Positions 48,876 to 59,400 of a stretch of DNA of 64,000 nucleotides are shown here, piece by piece (position 1 is the stretch's first letter; every line of letters starts with the position of its first letter). The stretch lies in the NCBI RefSeq assembly GCF_032854445.1, contig NC_088300.1:7686001-7750000 (forward strand), written 5' to 3'. This DNA is from Liolophura sinensis. Its lineage: Eukaryota > Mollusca > Polyplacophora > Chitonida > Chitonidae. The notes beneath the pieces are model-generated. The model was not told the origin of the DNA. It searched no databases and saw only the letters and a program-made list of their open reading frames with translations. The position numbers and the translations under genes were made by a program.

Positions 48876-49328
48876 GGACACAGACCCCCATTACAACTTC
48901 CGTTTTTCGGTAGGGACGATTGTAGTTCTGTGTATTTCAGGGTGTAAAGTCTTTTTTTGCTGCCAGCCTGCCGTTTTTGGTGTACAGGTGCATGCTTGGT
49001 ATCAAAATGATGGAAATTGTCTAAGCTTTGGGCAGGTATGAGTTTTAATGGTGAAAGTTTGAAATTCTGGGCGAGAGGACACAAGGAGACAGGTGGTGAT
49101 GAGGCTGCGAGTGACGTCCCCTTGGCGTTGCTAGGCACCCCTCCCAGCTGCCGGCATGGAAAGGTCCAGATTTTGACGGTCAACCTATGTCAAGATTTTT
49201 ACAGCTTCTTTCTCACAGGCTGGGCCAGGTATGCACCAAAGCTTATTGGCCTCGGAATGTTTGGGACTGAGCTACAGCGCTAAACGTTAACATTGTCGCT
49301 TATGGAAAACTAATGGGGGTCTGTGGCC
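48876..49328. mobile_element. 453-bp terminal direct repeat with 18-bp TIRs, left copy
   Basis: It begins GGACACAGACCCCCATTA and ends TAATGGGGGTCTGTGGCC, an 18-bp inverted repeat with one mismatch at position 3. That is the architecture of a small TIR element. Open frames within it (49017-49283 plus, 48857-49183 minus) recur identically in the right copy and have no recognisable domain. Confidence 0.85.
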
Positions 49329-50600
49329 TGATCTGTCCACTTGTGCCAAAACATGTAATATGTCACTGTGTGCTCAGATTTCGCAGCAGCCTGATAATAT
49401 TTGGTGGGTACATCTGCGATGTGGTTTGCATTGACATGGAACTTGATTGAGCAGTTTTAAAGCTTTTTAATTCTATATTTTCCCCACATATCCATTTTGT
49501 CTAAAAATCGGCTAAAACGCTCTGTGGTCAAGGGTAGTACAGGAGTATAAACAGACTGGAACAAACACAGACAACGTTTCATTGTTCCTGGTTTTTAAAA
49601 TGTCTCTTTTGGGGCTGACATTTGATAAATAATGCAAAATTTGAGTGCTGCGAGTGAAATTGGAGTATGTGGCTGATAGATAGGGTGGTGTGATTAAGGA
49701 TGGTCAATAAGGCCTTGCATCACATATAAGGGCCCAGCCTCACACAGGTGGATAAAAACACATCAGCAGATTAATTTACTTGGCTAGAGTAGTAGAGAGG
49801 GCCAGTGTGCATTTAATTTACAAACCAAGTCAGGTTCCTCCCATGTGTGCCACCACACACTAGGTAAATGTGCTTCAAATCATCCTGCAGGTCACAAAAC
49901 ATTAAAAACAGGCATCTCTGCTGCAACACTGTCTGCTGTTTTGGGCATAGACTTGAAGTGGACAAGGTAAATTTTCCTCTTTAAACTTAAAAATAAACCA
50001 CTGTAGGCATGTAGTTTTCATTGCATGTGTATATTCATTCCTCTGACAAGTTACATGTGCACTCACACAGTATGTGTGGCGTTGGAACAAAAATGATCAA
50101 TTTCAAGTTTCTAGCATACATGTAAGTGTGATCTGTTGGAATATTGCCCTTGTGAAAATGAGTCTCTGCCCCACCAGGTGTCTGTTTCTCCACCAGAACA
50201 TAGTACGCTGTTCCTGCGACATCTCAAGGAGTTTTTGTTTTAGTATCTGGCCCAGTGTGGCATCCACCTCCCTGGGCAACTGGGATTTTGTTATGTTTCC
50301 AATGTCCTCACACACAAGTTAGAAATTAGACAGCTACATATGGCTTTCACATCCTAGTTTAATACCTATTGAGCTTTCGTCTTGGTTTCCCTCTTTAGAT
50401 CTTGTCTCCCAAACATGGCGTCAGTGAACTTTGCCTGGTTTATGCATATATTGAACTGGGATCTACCTAGGTGAGTGGGGTCTACTAGCCGTTCAGCTTC
50501 CTCAAAGGCCTGACCATTCGGATGCAGTCTTCCACTCCCTTGGCCGACCTAGAATCCCCGTCATTGGTCCGGTACTACACCATGATACATACCCCTCCAG

Positions 50601-50619
50601 CCCCCCCCCCCCCTCCCCC
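50601..50619. repeat. Poly(C) tract
   Basis: A run of C13 is followed by T and C5, inside the unique interior of the composite element. Confidence 0.95.
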
Positions 50620-51072
50620 AACCGGGGAAACGTCACAGGTTTCTCATATATGTACGGACAGTTTGAATGTCCATTCCTCATGCCCACCCAGGAACACCCA
50701 GTGTGGAACCTGATTACGGATGTAATTTCTCACTGATTATTTGAGGATTTCTGTGTTGTTACAGGTTAAAAAGTATAGCTTTTCCCCTCTTCTTGGGTCC
50801 CTTCAACATGTCTTGGGAGGGTTGCCTTGCTGACTGTCTGAATGACCAATGTGCATGTACTGTGTGGCTTTATTTTTGTAAGTGGCAAATTCATATTTCT
50901 CCCCTCTACTTATCTCTTGTAGATGCCAGTGTCACACTTTGGTGTTTGTTATGTGGAAAGTACTAATTTAGTCTGAGGCAACAACACAGGTGGTGGGATT
51001 CTTTTGCACTGTGAGTTGAGGTAAGCCAGCCAACCAATGGCAGCCATGGGGGAGACGGGAAAGCGGGGTAGT

Positions 51073-51092
51073 GGGGGGGGGGGGGGGGGGGG
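51073..51092. repeat. Poly(G) tract (G20)
   Basis: Twenty uninterrupted G residues lie inside the interior of the composite element. This is a potential G-quadruplex and a likely site of sequencing or assembly error. Confidence 0.95.
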
Positions 51093-51781
51093 TAGTGGGT
51101 GATCTTTTAAAGGGTTTTATCATGTGAATCACTATGTAAAAGGGATACTAGTCTTTTCTTTAGCCCTATCCATGGAAACTGTGCCTATGAGCATTTCTAT
51201 ATCAATTTGGATGCATATGTTTACTTTGATGGTGATCAAAATGTACTTTTCTGGAATTTTGAAACTCCGCTTTGCTACCCACCTGTATCACTTTAAGTCA
51301 AATTTTGCACAAAGTTGCTAAAAGGTATGTCCTATATTTTGTAAGTGAATTGTCAGATAAATTACCTGTCTTTTGATATATATTTTGACACTTTTGGCTT
51401 TTAAGTATTTTCTTAACACTGCTGTAAACAAGAAAATCTACTTGAAAATCCATAATTTTCTAAATGTTTGTCAATGGAAAATGTAAAATACTTTGTCATT
51501 GGAATTTTTTCATTTTTCTTGCAGATATACATACCAGCTTTCCAAAACATTTGACCTGGTTGAGATATTTTGAACGGTATGTGCACTACAGAGCTTTGAA
51601 CTTTGTGCTTGAGGACGGACAAACAGACACATTTCCAAGATAGGGGTACCCCAAGTTAAATTCCTCCTACTCAAAAGTTTTTGCATGTATCAAGCTGTAA
51701 CTTTATGTGTGAGGTTTAGAGGTAGTAAGCATTATGTGGTGCAAAAATTATTGATTTTGAAAAAAGTTGGCTGGTGTGATA

Positions 51782-52234
51782 GGACACAGACCCCCATTAC
51801 AACTTCCGTTTTTCGGTAGGGACGATTGTAGTTCTGTGTATTTCAGGGTGTAAAGTCTTTTTTTGCTGCCAGCCTGCCGTTTTTGGTGTACAGGTGCATG
51901 CTTGGTATCAAAATGATGGAAATTGTCTAAGCTTTGGGCAGGTATGAGTTTTAATGGTGAAAGTTTGAAATTCTGGGCGAGAGGACACAAGGAGACAGGT
52001 GGTGATGAGGCTGCGAGTGACGTCCCCTTGGCGTTGCTAGGCACCCCTCCCAGCTGCCGGCATGGAAAGGTCCAGATTTTGACGGTCAACCTATGTCAAG
52101 ATTTTTACAGCTTCTTTCTCACAGGCTGGGCCAGGTATGCACCAAAGCTTATTGGCCTCGGAATGTTTGGGACTGAGCTACAGCGCTAAACGTTAACATT
52201 GTCGCTTATGGAAAACTAATGGGGGTCTGTGGCC
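51782..52234. mobile_element. 453-bp terminal direct repeat with 18-bp TIRs, right copy
   Basis: Same orientation and, by eye, the same sequence as 48876-49328, with the same GGACACAGACCCCCATTA start and inverted end. It is followed by the ACCT target duplication and the resumed minisatellite. Confidence 0.85.
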
Positions 52235-52420
52235 ACCTGTCTGTATATGTACATGAGCATGTCAGTGTTTTGGTACTAGAGTGTCGTCACGGGTGACCAC
52301 TACCTGTCTGTACATGATCATGTCAATGTTTTGGTACCAGGATGTCATCATGGGCGACCATTGCCTGTCTGTACATGATCATGTCAATGTTTTGGTACCA
52401 GGATGTCATCACTGCAGTGA
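52235..52420. repeat. 60-69-bp minisatellite, right block
   Basis: Three units (GGTACTAGAGTGTCGTCACG, GGTACCAGGATGTCATCATG and GGTACCAGGATGTCATCACT) continue the array interrupted at 48875. Confidence 0.95.
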
Positions 52421-53035
52421 CAAGTCGGCCCTATTTCACAAAGCTCCTGTAGAGCTCCAAGTTCACCTAAATACCATGGCGACGTAATACCTACAAGTAC
52501 AGTATTGGCTGTCATGGAAGATGCGTGCACATAATGTTATCTACACATTGTGAAACAGGCCCTTGCTTCTCTATACGTGATTATATGACTTGCATATATG
52601 CCAGATCTGTACCAGGTCTATATGCTACACATATACATATATACATGTATGTTACATGTACATGTACTTATCAAGTCAAGGCCTGGGTAATGGATCTGAT
52701 CGGCAATGTATTCAGGTGACATTAGTGTTGTTTGCGCTATGCTAGAGAAGATTAGTTTATGATCTGGATTAAATAAGGAGAACAATAATAATAGATGCTG
52801 ATCCTTTAGCTGGATGGACATGAGCTCCTTATACTCATCGCCTCCATGTCACACTCAGCCCTAGGGGAGCACGAAGCCTTGAAATATGACCAGGTATAAT
52901 ACTACTGGCCACCTCCATTAATAGATGCCCTTAATTGGTGCGTTCCGATTGTTGAAGAAGTGAACGACCAGCCTACCTCGACGGCGCTTTGATACTGGAG
53001 TCTACTGCTGCAGAACATGTGATTAACCACCCACC

Positions 53036-53049
53036 ATCGCCATGACAAC
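53036..53049. promoter_or_regulatory. X-box-like palindrome (RFX-type)
   Basis: ATCGCCATGACAAC reads GTTGTCATGGCGAT on the other strand, close to the RFX X-box (GTNRCC, short spacer, RGYAAC). It lies in a modestly CpG-enriched patch (52940-53060), but no gene starts nearby that I can support. Confidence 0.2.
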
Positions 53050-53525
53050 GCCAGAAGGGGAATAGAGGATCAATAGCACACAGACCGCAGAATTCTCCAC
53101 ACAAATTCGCTTTATTATTGGAAGCTCTACAAAAGTGAAACCTCAAAAGCATTGATAAAAGTTGTCTCCCTTTAATAGACAACTCCTGGCTCAGGTCATG
53201 GGCAGGCTAAATTTAGAGAGATATGCAAATAATGTGATATTTGTTAAATCACAGATTTGTACCAAAAAAGCCAAACTGGAATGCACCATTTCATATTCAA
53301 TTTCTTGATACATTGCGTTACTCTATGATTTTCACTGTATGCTTTAATTGTCCAGAATTATTTTCTAAACTTGAAATTTACATGTTTACGTAAACAAGTG
53401 TACAACATTTGTTGTGACCTCAGATATAACAACATTATGCCAGTACAGACTGCTCTGGTCAAACTGACTTGTAAAACAACCTATCAAGTGTCTACACTGA
53501 CCCCAATACCTTGATTATCAAGAGG

Positions 53526-53660
53526 AATTTATTTATTTATTTGACTGGTGTTTTGCCCCTTACTTTAGAATATTTCACTTATGCGAGGACGGCCAACATT
53601 ATGTTGGGAGCATACCTGGCAGAGATCTAGGGGAAACCCAGGTCCTGAGTGATACTGTCA
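53526..53660 (-). repeat. SINE family A, partial (inverted)
   Basis: TTTATTTATTTATTTGACTG, then GTGTTTTGCCCCTTACT, TATTTCACTTATGCGAGGAC and GGCCAACATTATG, are the tail and core in reverse orientation. Confidence 0.8.
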
Positions 53661-54449
53661 CATATGTACATAGTATGTATAGATTTTCCTCTACCCATAT
53701 ACAAGGATGTCATTTCAGGAAAGTCTAAAACTGTGAATCGAAGACAATATTCAGATGACCGTAACACCAAAATATGAATATACACTTACAGAGACTACAC
53801 CTGAGAATTTCTATATCCTGACTAGTGTATACATGTACATGTATTTTGAATTAACAATTACGTTTAGAAAACTGCATTTTTCAGCACTTTTCTGCTACAA
53901 TCACAAATTCATAAATATTCAGCTATAGGGCAGACCCTTCTCTGAACTGTCAATCAGGAACATGTCTGCAATGTCAATATAGTTGCAAATACACTGCTCC
54001 CTCGAATTTACATGGATGGATTTACTGCGAAATCGGAATTAACGCGATAGTGTGGTGGCCCCCATTTTTTTTGTACCTGTATCAAAATATTCAAGGGAAA
54101 AAGGGCAAAACTGTAGTCATAGGTACATGTTTAGGCATCACTTTTGATTACATTTGAGTGTTAATCAAGTTTCTGTTAATGTAAATTCGTAACATGACAA
54201 ATAAAAACTGCTGAGAACCGTAATCCTACCGTACCTAGGTAAACCATGAGACATGCTCAAGCAGGAGTCAAGGAACAAACGTGATTTCAGCTGAACTGAT
54301 TCCCTTCACACTTGTTGGGTGCTATTGGGGGCTAAAATACATAAAATCATAATCTCAAAATTAGACATAATTGAGGCATAAATTGCATGCAAACTGTCAC
54401 CAGTTGTGGTACTACAGACATGTACATACTGTGCTGGAATGTATGTAGA

Positions 54450-54535
54450 TGTTTGTATGCTTGGGGTTTAATCTTGTACTGAAAAATTTTTCAGTCATTT
54501 GATGACGAGGAGTCATTTGATTAGGTGTGTGTGCA
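54450..54535 (-). repeat. SINE family B, 3' fragment (inverted)
   Basis: GCTTGGGGTTTAATCTTGTA, then CTGAAAAATTTTTCAGTCAT and TTGATGACGAGGAGTC, match the reverse complement of the family B tail at about 33090-33150. Confidence 0.75.
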
Positions 54536-55524
54536 AATACTGTGTCTTCTTGTGGCAGGGCGAGTCTATGTCGACAAAGTGCTGCCGCCACAGAAATATC
54601 ATGCCGCAGACACCAGATATGACACCCAACCACTTGGGTGCAAACCTTCAGTTCAATCCATAGAGTACCTAAACATTTACCTTAAAGTGAATATAAAATC
54701 TGCCACTATATATACACAGAAAAAAGGATATAAGACACAGTCATCACAGAAAAATATATAAAATAATTCTATAGACTTTTGAAAGCCGAGAATATGAAGT
54801 AAGAGTGAGCTACATGTAGCAAGAAAACCGTCTCAGGAGAGTCATTGCTTGAAGAAATATATTATGACTTTGCATTATTTTTCCTTGGCAAAATAAGATT
54901 CATTATTAGAGTCTGTTATAAATCAAAAGATCCTGCTATGTTTAGTAAGTTCCCTGATGTTGGTACAACCAGCACAGTATACTGCTTACACCCATGCAGA
55001 ACAAGGACGAGCAGTGCTGCCAAAACATGACGCTTGTGTCCATCAACTTCGCCTTGACTGAGCGCCAAACTAACAGAAACATCGGCCCTTTGAACACAGG
55101 ACAAAGTTGATACTCTTTGGTTCGGCACCAGGCGTTTTTGTTTGTATGGTTACATTGTTTAATACCGATGGTACGGGAGAGCTCCTAGGTTTTGTGACAT
55201 CACTCTAGATAGCTATAACATGGCACAATGGCGTCACCAAATGAGTGGCTAGGTACTGACAATTGTTTGCTATTTATTTTGTTGATAAGCGATGTAGAAT
55301 TTTTAAATATTACAAAACATTTCTGGGATACTATTTTACTAGTTAATTCAGATTTAGTGGCTGACTTTATGTTCACTTTAAATAACATAAATTTGACTAC
55401 AGAAAAGAGATATGAAGTCAGGAATTTTGTACTGTACTGTGATCAATAAGCATACAGAACATCTCCCTTGCATTATTGTGCTTTAAATGTATTCAAAAAC
55501 CGAGCACAATGCACGTAGAGCTTT

Positions 55525-55705
55525 CTGAGACACCACCCTTACACTTAGCTTCAGTAACACTGATTCCAATACACAAAAGACTAAGCCTTAGAATTTGTAA
55601 TTTACGATAATTTATTAATATGCACATAGGGCACCCACAACGGAGCAAGCCCTTCATATTATTGTGCTTAACATACTTGTATGCAAGACATGACCTCAAT
55701 ACATG
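55525..55705. repeat. Diverged copy of the dispersed repeat of about 180 bp
   Basis: ACACCACCCTTACACTTAGC, TGATTCCAATACACAAAAGA, AATTTGTAATTTACGATAAT and ATTGTGCTTAACATACTTGT follow the same order as the cluster at 34140-34640. Confidence 0.65.
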
Positions 55706-56124
55706 AAGTACTTTTCAATATACCACATTAGCAAATACCTTAAGATTGCTTTAGCTGTTATTGACTACAGATGACAACGCTCAGGTTATGACACAAGCTA
55801 CACATATACTTGGTCCAGGCAAACTAAAAAAAAAAAAAAATGTCAGAAGCTTTAACAGCACATCAAAATCAAGGTAAAACACACCAATTACAAAAGGGGC
55901 TATAGTAAAGGCTATAGAGCTTGTTCTCAGTCATTTTGATTTATTTATGAATACCAGGGCTTTGCGAAAAGGAGGAAGACATAAATTATTCACACATTTC
56001 CTTTGCATGCCACCAGTTAATCATATTTAATGAAATATGTTCTGGTACGGAAGAAATTGTGGTGTATTCTGGTTTTACGCAAGAGCACATGTAGGGTGAC
56101 AGATGCACACTTAAACATTTGTGT

Positions 56125-56426
56125 CACTGTAAATGAAAGGACGCATTCTTTTTTGCCAAGACTGGGATCCAGGAACGTTTGTCCTTTATCTTTAAAAGAC
56201 TTAGTAATCCAACTGAAGCTTGAAAATTGGTAAACATCACATTTCAATATTCAATGGTTAATCAATTTGAAAGCTTCAGTTGGATTGCTACTTCCAAATG
56301 AAATTTTTTCACATATAATGGCATTTGATCAAGTCTTTTAAAGAAATTAAGTAAAGAACAAATGTTCCTGGATCCCAATCTTGAAAAAAAAGTGCATCAG
56401 AAAAATGCGTCATTTCATTTACAGTG
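56125..56426. repeat. Long imperfect inverted repeat (hairpin)
   Basis: The left arm is 56125-56229 (CACTGTAAATGAAAGGACGC to AACTGAAGCTTGAAAATT). The right arm is 56264-56426 and contains the reverse complement (AATTTGAAAGCTTCAGTTGG to CATTTACAGTG). Matching blocks include GGGATCCAGGAAC, TTTAAAAGACTT and AATCCAACTGAAGCTT. The right arm has about 40-50 extra bases (near 56290-56330). The loop is about 34 bp. It fits a fold-back/MITE remnant or an inverted duplication; no protein is encoded. Confidence 0.85.
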
Positions 56427-59400
56427 AAGCAAAACCATCAAAATATTATGTCCAAATGAAGGACTTTATTCTGCTTTGTTTATCAAGTTTGGACCATTTA
56501 ATTATTTGGAAGAGTTTGTTCTTCTGAGGAACACAACACGATCTTGTGTTCACATCCCTAATTACACTTCAGTATAAAGCATCATGCAAGCATCCATTAA
56601 TCCCAACAACATTGTTGTGTAATCCTAGATCTACTTGTATAATCATTTGGCAGACCAAATGTTTAATATCAACACTACTAGTAGATGTAGGCAAGGTACA
56701 AAATGTACATGAATGTCAACAGCCTATTAGACTAATAATGACATCCATCATCAGGTTCAATCTCCCATGAACAATCATTTACCTAATTACAATAATAGTC
56801 AGAACATACAACAGCATTATCTGGCAGTTCAAACACTGAGCAGCAATTTCTTGACTTCTGTGTATTACGACATCCAATAAGCGGTGTTAAGTTATGGAAG
56901 ACAGAGTAGAGAATTAATGTGTTAATCACATTCTCAGAACATCTGTTCCTAGTTCAACCCATTTGCATTTCACTGGTGTTATGCATTAACAGTTCCCAAT
57001 GCCATCAGCAGCATTAACTACAATAATAACACCCACAGGGGTCTCAAAGCTTGCTTTAGCAAACTGATCGTCCTTATCACATTAGCTTTATGCGTATACT
57101 GTATTAACCTTACCACGGCTCACATTATAAACCATGGTGTAACTACATGTTTAACCTTCTTGCATAAATATTTAACATAAAAGCAGACACGTTAAAATAC
57201 AAAAAAATGTCATTAAACTGGATAACATGAATCTGTCCGATCAATTCATTTTTAACAAAAGACACTATATTAAGTTCAGTATATACTCAAATCCACCTCA
57301 CTATATATTTTAAAGCCGTGGAGGTGGAGAACAAGTGCCATTAACATGGTCACAAGTTTTTTGGCTAAGCTGATTTAGGAATACATTCAAAGAATATTGG
57401 AAAGAATGTATATCTAATTGCAGACTAATGGGCATAGTTTTTATAGCCAGAAATTGAAATCAGGCCGTCACATTTCCACTTTTTTCTCTTCTGTGTTAAT
57501 TTTTTCAAAATAGAGCATCTCAAAGACACTGACACATCCCTCTGGCTAAACCTACATGTATGCTCAGAGGGTAATATTATGCAAAAGCTAAATGCATGTT
57601 TACCAGCTTATTTGATTGGAGTTTCACACTGAATTCAACAGTATTAACTCATACAGTCGTGGTTTGGTTTATAGGTGATGGGAAGAGAACAGAGCTGAGG
57701 AAAGCACAGCCATATACCAGTACCCCAACTGACCATAAAGACATCCAAATGAACAGGATGCCTAAATTGCACCAGATTCCTTGTCTATAATCAGATAACC
57801 CTCATGTATCAAGACAGAATTTCAGAAAAACCAATTCACCCACAGTCTGCTTGCATTGAATTTAAACTCATTGATTAATTGGCTTTATTAATCCTACATA
57901 GGCAAGTTACACTTATCTGATGATGGTCCAGAAACTGGAGTGTCAGGCGAAAACAGGCAGCCGCCTTCTCTACATGACGAACTTCACCAAATATATGTAC
58001 ATATACAGCACCATATCTAAAAAAACATTAAAGGTTCTGATCCCAAACTTCAATGGTGACATTGTGACTGTGCATAAAGAAATTTCAAAAATGCAACTCA
58101 AAATGATGCTTTCTAACAGCTTTTAACTGTGCATGAACAAAATTTGTATGAAAAATTAACTTTTTATTTGTAATCTTTTGTTCACTTGTTAGTTTTAATA
58201 CAGCTTGTTTAGTCTGGGCAGACAGCAATCTGGGAGCCCATGCATTTTCCAGAAATGAAGTGACTCTACATGTAGGTATGGCTCTGACGTAACATGCACA
58301 AATGTGTGCCATGAAATATACCTACATGTATATTTGTGAATTTGTCTTTTTCAGCCTTGCATTCAGATTCACAAATCATAATCATGTGGACATGTACATA
58401 AATATATATACATAGATATGAAGCACAATACAGTTAGTAGCCCAGAATGATGGCAGAGAAATCAGGTGATTGTATGTATACATTCACCCATTTCAAACAA
58501 ATATTATTAAAAATGGTAATATTATAAATGTAACTGATAAAATCTGCCAAACAGGCCAAAACACAATAACAGACAATATGGACAGCTGCACATAGCTACA
58601 TGCACATAAAGCCTGCAGACAAAGTTCCAGGTGTATTATACATTCAGCCATACTAATGTACATTTCAATATATTACAGGCCCATGAAACACGCATTTAAA
58701 AATGTTTCAGTACCTGGTTTATGAACAAGCTAATTTTAACTATTTAGAGACACAATAGAAATACATACAGATTTTAGTACAAAGTTTAGTTCCTAAACTA
58801 AAAAATACACTGACATCCATAGATACCAAATATATCACTGCGTATACACGTGTACATTACATATGCTAGGGCGCTCTTGACTTTCAGAACACACCATGTC
58901 AATTATGTATTAAGACACTGACATCTGTACACATCTGTGCTGACAAGTCCTGAACTTATCCATCAGCCTACAGAAGTACAGGCACAAGAAATATGGAGAC
59001 TTGCAGTCATGGTAGTGTGGCGTGCAGCCACAGTATTCCTGGTGAAAATGTATTCAAAACAACTTATATACATGTACATGTAAGTTTGCAACATACATGA
59101 GCAAGTGAACACATACCTGACTGCGGCTGATGACCTTGATTAGTGGAACAATGACACTAGCTACATGTATGTTAATAATGTGCCTTCTAAACTGACGTAA
59201 CACCTGTACTACATGTTGATGTACAATACCTATACAAGGACAATTGTACAGCATAGGGAATTAAATCAGGTCAAGGTTTCCTTATTCTAGAGGAAGTTGA
59301 CACAGGAAAATATTACCTTGTTAACATCACAACACTGTCACATTTGACATTAGTATACCAATACCTGACATATCACGAACAGTTCAGAGAGCCAAGTCAA

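Larger units (their letters stand above)
48872..52238. mobile_element. Composite or LTR-like insertion of 3,359 bp with ACCT target duplication
   Basis: The element (48876-52234) sits inside the minisatellite. The left flank stops at CCACTACCT (ACCT 48872-48875) and the right flank resumes with ACCTGTCTG (ACCT 52235-52238), so the host unit is restored by removing the element and one ACCT. Its ends are two direct repeats of 453 bp (48876-49328 and 51782-52234) that I could not distinguish by eye. The unique interior (49329-51781, 2,453 bp) shows no gag, reverse transcriptase, integrase or transposase-like frame. It could be a non-autonomous LTR-like element, a composite pair of small TIR transposons that moved as a unit, or, less likely, an assembly effect. 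LTR-type TG...CA ends, a primer-binding site and a polypurine tract next to the right repeat are not seen. Confidence 0.75.

Noticed and set aside
48857-49283. ORFs of 108 and 88 codons duplicated identically at 51748-52189
   Set aside because: The identity reflects the duplicated 453-bp terminal repeat. No domain is recognisable and there are no signs of coding.
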